DNA of 64,000 nt from CAVPJW01 sp963705525 (GCA_963705525.1 CAVPJW010000007.1:372001-436000), one strand, 5' to 3'. Counted from the first letter of the stretch, positions 9,108-17,513 are shown. A program made the numbers and translations. Notes: a model not told the origin generated them from the sequence alone.

Positions 9108-9160
9108 GGTTCTGGGGTTCCAGGGTTCTCAGGTGCCAGGGTTCCCACGGTTCCAGTCTA
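9108..9160. repeat. Degenerate GGTTC-type intergenic array
   Basis: About six GGTTC/GGTGC words spaced 8-10 bases apart fill the only sizeable gap inside the minus-strand operon, between the acyl-CoA dehydrogenase stop and the ligase start. On the transcribed strand the word reads GAACC, as in the array at 3369-3433. Confidence 0.6.
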
Positions 9161-10348
9161 TGGCTGGCCCGATATCGCCTTGAGTACGTGATCCGCGATG
9201 ATGAGATGCTGGATTTCCGACGTGCCCTCGTAGATGCGGAGCGCCCGCACCTCACGATAAAGGCGCTCGACGACGGTCCCGCGGCGAACGCCGTCACCGC
9301 CGTGAATCTGAACGGCCCGATCGACAATTCGCTGTGCCGCCTCGGTGGCAAAGAGCTTGGCGATGGCGGCATCCCTGCTGACACGCTCCGCGCCGCCATC
9401 CTTCCGCCAGGCCGCGCGGTATACGAGCAGGCGGCTCGCATCGAGCTCGGCCGCCATGTCGGCCAGCAGAAATCGCACCGCCTGAAACTCCGCCAATGCC
9501 GAACCGAACTGGTGGCGCACCATCGCCCTCTGTCTCGACTCTTCCAGCGCCCGCCCGGCAATGCCGCATGCAGCCGCCGCCACCGAGGTCCTGAAAAAAT
9601 CCAACGTGGCGAACGCCACCCGCAGTCCGTGCCCTTCGCCGCCGATGCGCTGCTCGGCAGGAACCCGGCAGTTCTCAAACGTCACATCGCCGATGGCATG
9701 AGGCGCCAGCAGCGGCGTCGGGCCGGACACCTCGAGCCCGGCCGCGTTCGCATCGACCAGAAACGCCGTGATCCCCTTCTTGCCGAGGGCAGGATCAACC
9801 GTTGCGAACACCACGTAGAAACCGGCGATGCCCGCGTTCGAGATGAGCGTCTTCGAGCCGTTCAGGACATACCCGTCGCCATCACGCCGCGCCTCGGTTT
9901 CGATTGCCGACACGTCCGATCCGGCCGACGGCTCGGTCAACGCGAACGCGCCGATGATCTCGCCGCTCGCCACCTTCGGCAGATACCGCTCTTTGATGTG
10001 GTCCTCGGCGGCCAGTGCGAGTGGATAGCTGCCAAGGCCTTGAACGGCGAACGCGGAGTCGGCGAGAGCGGACGAAGCGGCGATGGCCTCGCGGGCGAGA
10101 CAGACAGACCGCAGATCCGGCGACGGGTCGGTCCCGCCGAACGCTGCAGGCACGAGGATCCGGAGGAACCCCGCGCGGCCGAGCTCGAAGAGAAATGCGC
10201 GCGCGGCGACGTTGGGATCGTCAGCATCCGCGAACGCGGCGCGCGGTTCGACGTGGGTCGCGACGAACGCACCGATCTGGTCCGCCAGGGATCGGTGGCG
10301 CTCTTCGAAGAACGGCAGATCGAGCATCGACAGGTCCACGTCCGTCAT
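9158..10348 (-). CDS. Acyl-CoA dehydrogenase
   Basis: This is a 396-residue FAD flavoprotein with the two family signatures: ALTEPSAGSDVSAIETEA in the middle domain and, near the C-terminus, YREVRALRIYEGTSEIQ, whose Glu374 (in YEGTSEIQ) is at the position of the catalytic base in short-chain enzymes. It should introduce a 2,3-double bond into an acyl-CoA and pass electrons to ETF. Its start ATG overlaps the stop of the enoyl-CoA hydratase gene (ATGA), so the two are translationally coupled. In the island it most likely acts on the alicyclic or ring-opened CoA thioester downstream of the monooxygenase/reductase. No ETF genes are in the window. Confidence 0.85.
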   Translation of the reverse strand: MTDVDLSMLDLPFFEERHRSLADQIGAFVATHVEPRAAFADADDPNVAARAFLFELGRAGFLRILVPAAFGGTDPSPDLRSVCLAREAIAASSALADSAFAVQGLGSYPLALAAEDHIKERYLPKVASGEIIGAFALTEPSAGSDVSAIETEARRDGDGYVLNGSKTLISNAGIAGFYVVFATVDPALGKKGITAFLVDANAAGLEVSGPTPLLAPHAIGDVTFENCRVPAEQRIGGEGHGLRVAFATLDFFRTSVAAAACGIAGRALEESRQRAMVRHQFGSALAEFQAVRFLLADMAAELDASRLLVYRAAWRKDGGAERVSRDAAIAKLFATEAAQRIVDRAVQIHGGDGVRRGTVVERLYREVRALRIYEGTSEIQHLIIADHVLKAISGQP

Positions 10349-11160
10349 CGACCCTCGAAACGCGGCGGCCGTCGCGCCTTGAACGCTTCGTAGAACTCCT
10401 TGAAGTCGCGCGTCTGCAGGCAGAGCGCCTGACCCTCGGCCTCGGCTTCGATGGCCGAGGCGAAGTCCACATCGAGCTCGTGATTGAGCAGCGTCTTCGT
10501 CAATCCAAGCGCGAAGGTGGGCCCGCTCGCCAGGCGCTCGGCATAGGCGCGCGTCTCGGGCAGGAGCAGCGAGTGCGGGACGACACGCGAAAGCAGCCCG
10601 ATCCGAAGCGCGTCCTTCGCCTCGATGGCTTCTCCGAAGAAGAGCATTTCCGTGGCCCGCGCCAGACCCACCACGCGCGGCAGCAGGTAGGCGGCGCCCA
10701 TGTCGGCGCCAGCGAGCCCGACCTTCGTAAAGAGAAACGCCAGGCTCGCGTGCTCGCTTCCGACACGGAAGTCGCAGGCCAGCGCGATGACGGCTCCCGC
10801 ACCGGCGGCCACGCCGTTCACCGCCGCGACGATCGGCTTGGGCAGGGCGCGGATGCTCTTGATGAGCGACCCTGTCAGTCGCGTGAACTCGAGGAGCGCC
10901 GGCGCATCGCGATGGACGAGCTCGCCGATGATCAGATCGACGTCGCCGCCCGAACAGAAGCCTCGTCCTTCGCCTGTCAGGAGAACCGCTCTGACCGAGT
11001 CGCGATCGGCGAGCGCGACGAACGTGTCACGGAGCTCCGCATACACCTCGAACGTGAGGGCATTCAAACGCTCCGGTCGATTGAGCGTGATGGTGGCGAT
11101 GGCACCTTCTTCTTCGTACCGAAAGGTGCGGGGCCGAATGGGTGAATCAGGCGTGGACAA
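10345..11160 (-). CDS. Enoyl-CoA hydratase/isomerase family protein
   Basis: This 271-residue crotonase-fold protein should hydrate an enoyl-CoA, or possibly hydrolyse a cyclic 1,3-dione-like CoA, in the cytoplasm. Oxyanion-hole segments are visible as GFCSGGDVDLI and GVAAGAGAVIALACDFRVGSE, followed by KVGLAGADMGAAYLLPRVVG, where one acidic catalytic residue usually sits. The start is TTG 11160, lying inside the last codons of the RidA gene (14-base overlap); no ATG fits the conserved N-terminus. The 3' end overlaps the acyl-CoA dehydrogenase by 4 bases. Crotonase members open rings in several aryl-CoA pathways, so a ring-opening role is possible, but this is inference. Confidence 0.82.
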   Translation of the reverse strand: MSTPDSPIRPRTFRYEEEGAIATITLNRPERLNALTFEVYAELRDTFVALADRDSVRAVLLTGEGRGFCSGGDVDLIIGELVHRDAPALLEFTRLTGSLIKSIRALPKPIVAAVNGVAAGAGAVIALACDFRVGSEHASLAFLFTKVGLAGADMGAAYLLPRVVGLARATEMLFFGEAIEAKDALRIGLLSRVVPHSLLLPETRAYAERLASGPTFALGLTKTLLNHELDVDFASAIEAEAEGQALCLQTRDFKEFYEAFKARRPPRFEGR

Positions 11161-11542
11161 CGGCGATACCCTCGATTTCCACTTTCGCGCGCGGTTCGAG
11201 GAGGCTCTTCACCTCGACAAGGCTCATGGCCGGATAGTGCGCACCCATGCGCTGACGATACAGCTGGCCGATGGCGCGCCGCTGGGCGACGTACTCGGCC
11301 TTGTCCGTGACGTAGATCGTCAGCTGGCCGATGTCTTCCGGGTGTCCTCCGGCCTCCGCGACAACGGCCAGAAGATTCGCGAGCGCCTTGTCGAACTGCT
11401 CGCCCAGTCCCTCGCTGACGATGCGGCCATCGGCGTCACACCCGATCTGCCCGGCGAGACACAGCAGCGAACCCGAACCGAGCAGGACGCCGTGATTGAA
11501 ACCGCGAGGCGACGGGAGTGAGGAAGGGTTGATCAGCTTCAC
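11147..11542 (-). CDS. RidA/YjgF/Rid family protein lacking the canonical substrate arginine
   Basis: This 131-residue protein has the Rid fold signature: GSLLCLAGQIG, the central helix ending in EAGGHPEDIGQLTIYVTD, and the C-terminal strand EPRAKVEIEGIAVV. Archetypal RidA enzymes hydrolyse reactive 2-aminoacrylate-type enamine/imines using an arginine (Arg105 in E. coli, motif PARSCVEV). Here the matching segment is PAMSLVEV, with Met106 in place of Arg, so it belongs to another Rid subfamily. Start GTG 11542 overlaps the SDR stop (GTGA). Rid proteins accompany 2-aminobenzoyl-CoA clusters, where an imine or enamine arises after ring reduction. A deaminase role on the amino-oxo-cyclohexene CoA intermediate is an attractive inference, which the missing arginine makes uncertain. 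Confidence 0.82.
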   Translation of the reverse strand: MKLINPSSLPSPRGFNHGVLLGSGSLLCLAGQIGCDADGRIVSEGLGEQFDKALANLLAVVAEAGGHPEDIGQLTIYVTDKAEYVAQRRAIGQLYRQRMGAHYPAMSLVEVKSLLEPRAKVEIEGIAVVHA

Positions 11543-12312
11543 GCCATGACCTCGCCGCCATCCACGTCGATGGCTTGCCCCGTGATGCCGGCCGCCTCAT
11601 CGCTCGCCAGGAACACGGCGACCGCGGCCACCTCGTCGGGTCGAATCAGGCGGCGCTGCGGACTCATCAGCTCGAGCGTCCGCCGTGCCTCCTCCGGTGT
11701 TCGCCCCGTCTTCTCAACAATGCGGGCGATGCTCGCGCTGGTCATGTCGGTGTCAACCCAACCCGGACAGACCGCGTTGACGGTGATCCCCTGCGTTGCG
11801 ACCTCGAGGGCCACCGACCGGGTCAGACCGAGCACGCCATGTTTCGCGGCGCAATATGCCGCCGTATACGGGAATCCCACGCGCCCGGCTATCGATGCGA
11901 TGTTCAGGATGCGTCCCCGTCGCCGATCGATCATCTCAGGCAGCACCGCGCGCATGCAGAGATACGTGCCGGTCAGGTTGATGTCGAGCGTCCGCCGCCA
12001 CAACTCCTCGTCGAGCCGGACGAGTGGCGCGCTCTCCACGTACCCGGCGCAATTCACCAGGATCTCGACGGGGCCAAGCGCCGCGGCGGTTCGCTCGAGG
12101 GCGGCCGCCACGTTCTGCGCGTTCGTCACGTCGCAGGTCACGCCGATCGATGATGAGCCATTCGCGGACAGGGACCTGGCAACGGCGTCGACTTCGTCGC
12201 GCGATCGGGCCGCCACAGCCACTTTCGCACCACCGGCCGCAAAGGCCTCCGCAATGGCGCGACCGATGCCGCGGCCACCACCCGTCACAAACGCCACCGT
12301 GCCCTTCAACAT
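11539..12312 (-). CDS. Short-chain dehydrogenase/reductase (probable 3-hydroxyacyl-CoA dehydrogenase role)
   Basis: This is a classical SDR of 257 residues. It has the cofactor motif TGGGRGIGRA at 10-19, NCAG near residue 88, and the catalytic pair in the YTAAYCAAKHG segment (Tyr-x3-Lys). The C-terminal VFLASDEAAGITGQAIDVDGG is typical of FabG-like enzymes. It should oxidise a hydroxyacyl-CoA or reduce a ketone with NAD(P). Position 29 bases downstream of E2 and overlapping the Rid gene places it within the operon. Together with the crotonase and acyl-CoA dehydrogenase genes it completes a beta-oxidation set lacking only a thiolase, which is not present in the window. Confidence 0.85.
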   Translation of the reverse strand: MLKGTVAFVTGGGRGIGRAIAEAFAAGGAKVAVAARSRDEVDAVARSLSANGSSSIGVTCDVTNAQNVAAALERTAAALGPVEILVNCAGYVESAPLVRLDEELWRRTLDINLTGTYLCMRAVLPEMIDRRRGRILNIASIAGRVGFPYTAAYCAAKHGVLGLTRSVALEVATQGITVNAVCPGWVDTDMTSASIARIVEKTGRTPEEARRTLELMSPQRRLIRPDEVAAVAVFLASDEAAGITGQAIDVDGGEVMA

Positions 12313-12341
12313 CGCGTCAGATGCCCACCTCGCCGCGCCGA

Positions 12342-13706
12342 CTACTCGCTCTTCTCATCCCGGGCGTCGGCCAGCTCCAACCGAATGCGCTCGAGGAACT
12401 GAAACGCCTGCATCCCGTCCACGGCCCGATGATCGAACGTCAGCACCATCGTCATCACCGGTCTGATGGCGATCGCGTCGTTGACGACGACCGCCCGCTT
12501 GGTGATGGCGCCCAGACCGAGGATGGCGACCTGGGGCTGATTGAGGATCGGTGTCCCCGTAATGCCGCCGAACATGCCGGGATTCGTCAACGTGATCGTG
12601 CCGCCCTGCACATCATCGACGTTCAACCGCCGCTCGCGAGCCCGCGTCGCGAGATCGTCGATGGCGCGCGCCAGCCCGTCGAGGGAGAGCTCGTCGGCGC
12701 GATGAACGACCGGCACAATCAATTCGCCGGTGTCCTTGAGCGCCACCGCAATTCCCAGGTTCACATGCGGCTTGAACACGATCGCCTCGTCAACGACCGA
12801 GGCATTGAAGACTGGGAAGGCGCGAACGGCGGCGAGCAGGGCGCGAGCTGCCAGAACGGTATGTGTCAGCGGCGCACCGGCTCGATCACGGACTTCACGC
12901 CGGGATGCCACCAGCGCGGCAGCCCGGGACACGTCGCAGTCCGCGAAGGCGCTCGCGTGCGGGCTGATCCGGGCCGACCACGACATGTGGTGCGCAATCC
13001 GTCGCCGGACGTTGGACATCGGGACGACCCGGTCACCCTCGGTCGGCGTGTAGAGATATTCGCGTGGTGTCGAAGTCGACTGAGCGGCTCGCGATCCACC
13101 CCCGGGTGACACGGCACGCGCAGCGGACAAATGCGATTGAACGTCGCGCTTGGTGATGCGACCGCCGCGACCGGTGCCTTCAATGCCCGTCAACTGATCG
13201 AGGGGCACGCCGCCGCGCCTCGCCGCGTCGAGGACAGCCGGACTGAATGATCGGTTGACCGGGGCACTGCGCGCAGGTGGCGGGCGATCGGAACGTGAAG
13301 GTGTCTCGGCTGGCGCCGCGCTCTTCGAACGGCTGAACGACACGAGCTGGGGCGCGTGGTCCGACTTGAAATGACCACCACGATCTTCCTCTGCCGCTTT
13401 CTGCCGAGGGGCGGCGGAAGACCTGGCTCCACCCCCTGGCGCATCCCCATCAGCCGCCGTTGGCTGCTCCTCGGCCGTCTCGAGGACAGCCACCAGCGCG
13501 CCAACGGCGACCGTCTCGCCTTCGCGCACGAGAATCTCTTTCAGGCGCCCGGCCGCAGGCGACGGCACGTCGGTATCGACCTTGTCGGTCGAGATCTCGA
13601 AGAGCGGTTCATCGCGCGCGACGGCGTCGCCCGCGGCTTTCAGCCATCGGACGACGGTGCCTTCGGCCAGCGACTCCCCCATCTGGGGCATCAATACTTT
13701 CACCAC
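12342..13706 (-). CDS. 2-oxoacid dehydrogenase E2, dihydrolipoyl acyltransferase
   Basis: Core subunit of a 2-oxoacid dehydrogenase complex, 454 residues. Domains in order: one lipoyl domain (about 1-80) with the lipoylated Lys42 in STDKVDTDV; a proline/alanine-rich linker; a peripheral-subunit-binding domain (about 155-195, SPAVLDAARRGG ... GRITKRDV); and a catalytic domain ending in LTFDHRAVDGMQA, with the active-site His and Asp. The start is GTG 13706, fixed by the conserved KVLMPQMGESL that follows. It overlaps the E1beta frame by 98 bases. One lipoyl domain and the partner E1alpha/E1beta arrangement fit the branched-chain type rather than single-chain E1 pyruvate systems. No E3 gene is adjacent. 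Confidence 0.88.
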   Translation of the reverse strand: MVKVLMPQMGESLAEGTVVRWLKAAGDAVARDEPLFEISTDKVDTDVPSPAAGRLKEILVREGETVAVGALVAVLETAEEQPTAADGDAPGGGARSSAAPRQKAAEEDRGGHFKSDHAPQLVSFSRSKSAAPAETPSRSDRPPPARSAPVNRSFSPAVLDAARRGGVPLDQLTGIEGTGRGGRITKRDVQSHLSAARAVSPGGGSRAAQSTSTPREYLYTPTEGDRVVPMSNVRRRIAHHMSWSARISPHASAFADCDVSRAAALVASRREVRDRAGAPLTHTVLAARALLAAVRAFPVFNASVVDEAIVFKPHVNLGIAVALKDTGELIVPVVHRADELSLDGLARAIDDLATRARERRLNVDDVQGGTITLTNPGMFGGITGTPILNQPQVAILGLGAITKRAVVVNDAIAIRPVMTMVLTFDHRAVDGMQAFQFLERIRLELADARDEKSE

Positions 13707-14700
13707 GGTTTTGCCTTGAGCCGTCTAGTACCTCGAGCACTCCCACCGCCGCTTGATAGATCTTCTCGGCGCTCGGGAGCACCGCATCCTCGAGCGGGCC
13801 GGCGAACGGAATAGGCACGTCGAGGCTCGCCACGCGCGTCACCGGCGCATCGAGATGGTCGAACGCTTCCTGCGCGATGATGGCCGCGACCTCGGCACCG
13901 AAGCCCGCCGTCAGGTGGGCTTCGTAGACGACCAGAGCGCGGCTTGTTTTACGCACGCTCGACAGGAAGCTGTCCTTGTCGAGCGGCGACAGCGTGCGGA
14001 GGTCGATCACTTCACACTCCACGCCTTCCTTCGACAGCCGCTCGGCCGCGGTGATCGACTCGTGCACCATCGCGCCGTAGGTGACGATCGTGAGGTCCGA
14101 TCCTTCGCGCTTCACGTCGGCGACACCGAGCGGAACGACGAAATCTTCCTCCGGCAATTCTTCTCGAATCCGCCGGTACAGATGCTTGTGCTCGAAGTAA
14201 ATTACGGGGTTGCTGTCGCGGATGGCCGCTTTGAGCAGGCCCTTCGCGTCGTACGGCGTCGACGGCTGGACGACCTTCAGTCCCGGCACGTGCGCAAACC
14301 AGGCTTCCGGGTTCTGTGAGTGGTACGGGCCTCCGCGGAAGCCGCCTCCGGACGGGCCCCGGAACACGACCGGCACGGGCGTTCCCCACCGGTAGTACGC
14401 CTTCGCCGCGAAGTTGACGATCTGATCGAATGCGCAGGCAATGAAGTCGGCGAACTGAAACTCCACGACCGGTCGAAGGCCTTCGATCGCCGCGCCGCAT
14501 GCGGCTCCGACGAAGCCGCTTTCGCTGATCGGCGTGTCGATGATGCGCTCGGGGCCGAACTCCTGGAGGAAGCCGCGCGTGATTTTGAACGCGCCGCCGA
14601 ACTCCGCGATGTCTTCGCCCAGGAGGATCACGTTCGGGTCGCGTCGCATCTCCTCCCGAAGAGCCTGCGAGATGGCGTCGAGATAAGTCGCAACAGCCAT
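13609..14700 (-). CDS. 2-oxoacid dehydrogenase E1 beta subunit
   Basis: This is the thiamine-diphosphate-dependent E1 beta chain. Recognisable stretches are VILLGEDIAEFGGAFKIT, DTPISESGFVGAACGAA, the catalytic-loop region GPSGGGFRGGPYHSQ, and EAHLTAGFGAEVAA near the C-terminus. Family members end at about 325-335 residues, soon after the helix seen here as EKIYQAAVGVLEVL. This frame runs on for about 30 more very basic residues (GRRHRRP...RGRRRRAR), overlapping E2 by 98 bases. The tail has shadow-frame composition, so a lost stop or a single-base error near 13700 is likely. It forms the heterotetrameric E1 with the upstream alpha gene, 33 bases away. Confidence 0.87.
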   Translation of the reverse strand: MAVATYLDAISQALREEMRRDPNVILLGEDIAEFGGAFKITRGFLQEFGPERIIDTPISESGFVGAACGAAIEGLRPVVEFQFADFIACAFDQIVNFAAKAYYRWGTPVPVVFRGPSGGGFRGGPYHSQNPEAWFAHVPGLKVVQPSTPYDAKGLLKAAIRDSNPVIYFEHKHLYRRIREELPEEDFVVPLGVADVKREGSDLTIVTYGAMVHESITAAERLSKEGVECEVIDLRTLSPLDKDSFLSSVRKTSRALVVYEAHLTAGFGAEVAAIIAQEAFDHLDAPVTRVASLDVPIPFAGPLEDAVLPSAEKIYQAAVGVLEVLDGSRQNRGESIDAPDGGVAGRRHRRPMAESRGRRRRAR

Positions 14701-14733
14701 GGAAGGTCAATCAGGTGAACTCAGAGCCACCTG

Positions 14734-15792
14734 TCACTCGGCAAACAGCCTCCAGGTGACCGACTCGGGCGCCGGGTCCGGCAGCGACTGCGCGTAGGTC
14801 ACCGCCTCGTCGACCGTGGCGGCGCAGTCGGCCGCGACGCGATCGAGATCGGTCTGCGAGCAGCCGCCGTACGCGAGCAGATACGCCTCGAACATGCGCA
14901 TCGGATCGCGCGCCTGCCAGAACTCGCGGAGATCACGGGGCACGTATCCCATGTCGTCGTGCTCGCCGTGGCCGCGCTGGCGGAATGTCTTGAACTCGAG
15001 GAGATACGGCCCCTTCCCGCCGCGGGCATGATCGATGGCGATGCGCGCCGCGCGCCTGACCTCGAAAATGTCGTTCCCGAAAGCGATCGCCGACGCGATA
15101 TTGAACGCCGGAGCGCGATCGGCGATGTTCGCCACGGGCATCTGCGCGGCAATCGGCGTCGAATAGGCGTAGCAATTGTTCTCGGCGATGATCACGAGCG
15201 GCAGCTTGTGGATGGCGGCGAAGTTGAGTCCTTCATAGAAGTCACCCGGACTGGTGGCACCATCGCCGGTGAACGCCACGTATACGCGCGGCTGCCGCTT
15301 CAGCTTGAACGCAAGCGCGAATCCGGCGCCGGACGGAATCCACGAGGCCATGGATCCATTGTGATAGGGCGCGAGGCCGTAATTCGGCAGGTCGGCCAGA
15401 AAGAGCCCGAGATCCCGTCCGTGCGCGGGCGGAATGTCCTTGCCCAGCCAGCGCGCGAGCACGTCGCGAGGCGGCACGCCGCGCAGGAACCATCCCGCCA
15501 GGTTTCGTGACACCGTCGAGAAGTAGTCGTCTTTTCTCAGAAGGCTGACGACCCCGGTCGCAATGGCCTCCTGACCGGTACCCAGATACACAGCGCCCAC
15601 GATCTTCCCCTGCCGATAGAGCGTCGCGAGCTTCTGCTCGAACGTCCTCGCCATCCGCATGGCAGCGTGCCACCGGTCGAGATCGGCCCGGTCGACGGGT
15701 TCGAACGGTCGGATCTCGGTGCGATCCAGCGCCGGATCGAGGAAGGGCGCGCCCGACGGCGTATCGACGTTCAACATGCTGCCGCGGGTCAC
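14734..15792 (-). CDS. 2-oxoacid dehydrogenase E1 alpha subunit
   Basis: This is the ThDP-binding alpha chain of a 2-oxoacid dehydrogenase, 352 residues. The ThDP motif begins with GDGATSPGDFYEGLNFA and ends in IIAENNCYAYSTP; the phosphorylation-loop-like region RQRGHGEHDD is present. It is the first gene of the ten-gene operon. GTG 15792 gives the longest frame, but a TATAGT hexamer at 15791-15796 overlaps that codon, so ATG 15777 (MLNVDTP) is the better start. The substrate is unknown: branched-chain 2-oxoacids, pyruvate from kynureninase-derived alanine, or a 2-oxoacid produced by ring cleavage are all compatible. Confidence 0.87.
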   Translation of the reverse strand: MTRGSMLNVDTPSGAPFLDPALDRTEIRPFEPVDRADLDRWHAAMRMARTFEQKLATLYRQGKIVGAVYLGTGQEAIATGVVSLLRKDDYFSTVSRNLAGWFLRGVPPRDVLARWLGKDIPPAHGRDLGLFLADLPNYGLAPYHNGSMASWIPSGAGFALAFKLKRQPRVYVAFTGDGATSPGDFYEGLNFAAIHKLPLVIIAENNCYAYSTPIAAQMPVANIADRAPAFNIASAIAFGNDIFEVRRAARIAIDHARGGKGPYLLEFKTFRQRGHGEHDDMGYVPRDLREFWQARDPMRMFEAYLLAYGGCSQTDLDRVAADCAATVDEAVTYAQSLPDPAPESVTWRLFAE

Positions 15793-15817
15793 TATATCAA
15801 ACCTCCGCGCCGCTCAA
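15791..15817 (-). promoter_or_regulatory. Candidate promoter of the aryl-CoA operon
   Basis: On the minus strand TTGAGC (15812-15817) is separated by 15 bp from TATAGT (15791-15796). It stands just before ATG 15777 of the E1alpha gene. The spacing is short, so this is tentative. The divergent gap 15797-15891 shows no other clear element. Confidence 0.35.
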
Positions 15818-15891
15818 GGCCGGCCGCGCCTTCGCGATTGACGAACGTGGCGCCTCTTCGCTAAGGTTCACCGACCAGTCCCCTTCGCACG

Positions 15892-16008
15892 ATGCGCATC
15901 CTCGGCCTCCCGCTCTCCAGCTTCATCGTCCTCATCGCCATCCCCGCGCTCGTGGTGATCTACCAGTTCTATTACTGCTGGCAGGTCTACACCGGGCGGC
16001 GCGACTGA
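15892..16008 (+). CDS. 38-residue single-pass membrane protein, putative symporter small accessory protein
   Basis: A tiny frame starts at ATG 15892 and stops 13 bases before the sodium:solute symporter. It encodes one strongly hydrophobic helix (SSFIVLIAIPALVVIYQFYY), then a short polar tail ending TGRRD. Very small membrane proteins directly upstream of SSS-family transporters are known as small accessory subunits, and the position and size fit that idea. I see no ribosome site stronger than AGTCC-rich sequence, so translation is plausible, not proven. The alternative is a chance hydrophobic frame in GC-rich DNA, but its spacing and Tyr/Trp-rich interface argue for a gene. Confidence 0.6.
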   Translation: MRILGLPLSSFIVLIAIPALVVIYQFYYCWQVYTGRRD

Positions 16009-16021
16009 GAACCGGCGAACC

Positions 16022-17506
16022 ATGACGCTCGGCCCTGTCGGCCAGGTCGTCTTCGCCGTGTACATGGCGCTGATGGTCCTGATTGGCATCATCGCTTCGC
16101 GCTTCCAGAAGACGTCCGAGGACTTCTGGGTGGCCGGCCGCAGATTCGGCATCGGTCTGATGGTGGTGGCGGAAGTGGCGTCGGTTCTCCACGGCGGATC
16201 GATTCAGGGCGGCGTGGCTTTGGCCGCGCGGTTCGGCGGCGTGGCGATCCTGCCGTTCATGAGCTTCGCCGTGGCGTCGCTCATCATCGTGCGATTCCTG
16301 GCAAAGCAGCTGCGGCTGATGGCGGGCTTCACGCTGCCCGACTACATGGGCGCGCGCTTCGAGAGCACGTTCCTCCGGGGCTACAGCGCCGTGATCGTGG
16401 CCGTGTCGAGCACGCTCTACATGATCGCGCAGATTCGCGTCATGGGATTTCTGCTCCACGACCTGCTCGGCATCAACTTCAATCTCGGCATGGCGCTCGG
16501 CACGCTCATCTTCGTGGCGTTCGTGTCGCTCGGCGGACTGCTCGCCATTGTCTGGACCGACATCTTCCTCTTCGCCTTGATGTGGGCCGGACTCGTCGCG
16601 ATCATGCCCGCCGTGCACGCGGCCGCCGGGGGATTTTCCGCCGTGCTCCAGCGGGCGGACGCAGTCGCGCCAGGCTGGACGTCGGTCAAGGGCGTCACGT
16701 GGTCATGGACGTACCTGGTGTCCTGGTGGATCGTCTGGCTCGTCGGCTACTGCACGCGCATCACGATGATCACCAAGGTGTTCGCTGCCAAAGACACCAA
16801 GGTCGCGCGCGTGTCGCTGCCGATCACCGACGCGCTCTTCATGATTTTCCTGTTGTACGGAAATCTCTATCTCGGTGCGGCGGCCCGCGTCCTGGTGTGG
16901 GATCAGGTGCGAGCCGCCCCGGACCAGTCGTTCCCCGCGCTCGTCACGTTCGTCTCGACGCTGGCGGGAACGCCCTGGCTCGGCGCGATCGCGATCACGG
17001 GCGTCGTGAGCGCCGCCGTCGCGACGGCGGACTCGCTCCTGCTCATGACCGGAGCCGCGGTGGCCCACGATCTGCTGCGCAAGTGCTACTACGAGCCGCG
17101 CGGCATCGTGCGCGACGAGCGTTTCTATCTGCGGATTTCGCGGATCGCGATCGTGGTGGTGGGGCTCGTGTCGCTGGTCGGCGCGTATTTCACGCCGGAG
17201 CTGATCCTGAATATCGTGTCCTACGCCGTCGCGCTGGTCGGCGTGGCATTCTTCTTTCCGATGCTGCTCGGCCTCAATTCGCCGTACGTCTCACGACGGG
17301 CAGCGACAGTCTCGTCGGTCGCCGGGTCGCTCGTGGGCGCCGCGTGGACGATTCTGCACCTGAAGCACGTGCCGTGGGCGCTTGACATCCATCCGGTGGT
17401 GCCGGGTTTGATCGCGGCCGTCCTGCCGATGTTGATCCGACGCAAGAGCATCGACATGTCCCCAACCGCGCGCGCCACCTTCTTTCCGAAGCTTGAAAGG
17501 TCATAA
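16022..17506 (+). CDS. Sodium:solute symporter (SSS family)
   Basis: This polytopic transporter of 494 residues, with about 13 membrane helices, uses the sodium gradient to import an organic solute. Family features are the early helix VYMALMVLIGIIASR followed by FWVAGRRFGIGLMVVAE, the segment LPDYMGARFES, and the late GVVSAAVATADSLLLMTGAAVAHDL, which carries the second sodium-site Ser/Thr residues. It is divergent from the aryl-CoA operon and shares its promoter region. Import of an organic acid linked to the island, such as anthranilate or a related carboxylate, is plausible. The 38-residue protein just upstream probably belongs with it. Substrate specificity cannot be determined from sequence. 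Confidence 0.88.
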   Translation: MTLGPVGQVVFAVYMALMVLIGIIASRFQKTSEDFWVAGRRFGIGLMVVAEVASVLHGGSIQGGVALAARFGGVAILPFMSFAVASLIIVRFLAKQLRLMAGFTLPDYMGARFESTFLRGYSAVIVAVSSTLYMIAQIRVMGFLLHDLLGINFNLGMALGTLIFVAFVSLGGLLAIVWTDIFLFALMWAGLVAIMPAVHAAAGGFSAVLQRADAVAPGWTSVKGVTWSWTYLVSWWIVWLVGYCTRITMITKVFAAKDTKVARVSLPITDALFMIFLLYGNLYLGAAARVLVWDQVRAAPDQSFPALVTFVSTLAGTPWLGAIAITGVVSAAVATADSLLLMTGAAVAHDLLRKCYYEPRGIVRDERFYLRISRIAIVVVGLVSLVGAYFTPELILNIVSYAVALVGVAFFFPMLLGLNSPYVSRRAATVSSVAGSLVGAAWTILHLKHVPWALDIHPVVPGLIAAVLPMLIRRKSIDMSPTARATFFPKLERS

Positions 17507-17513
17507 GGCACTC

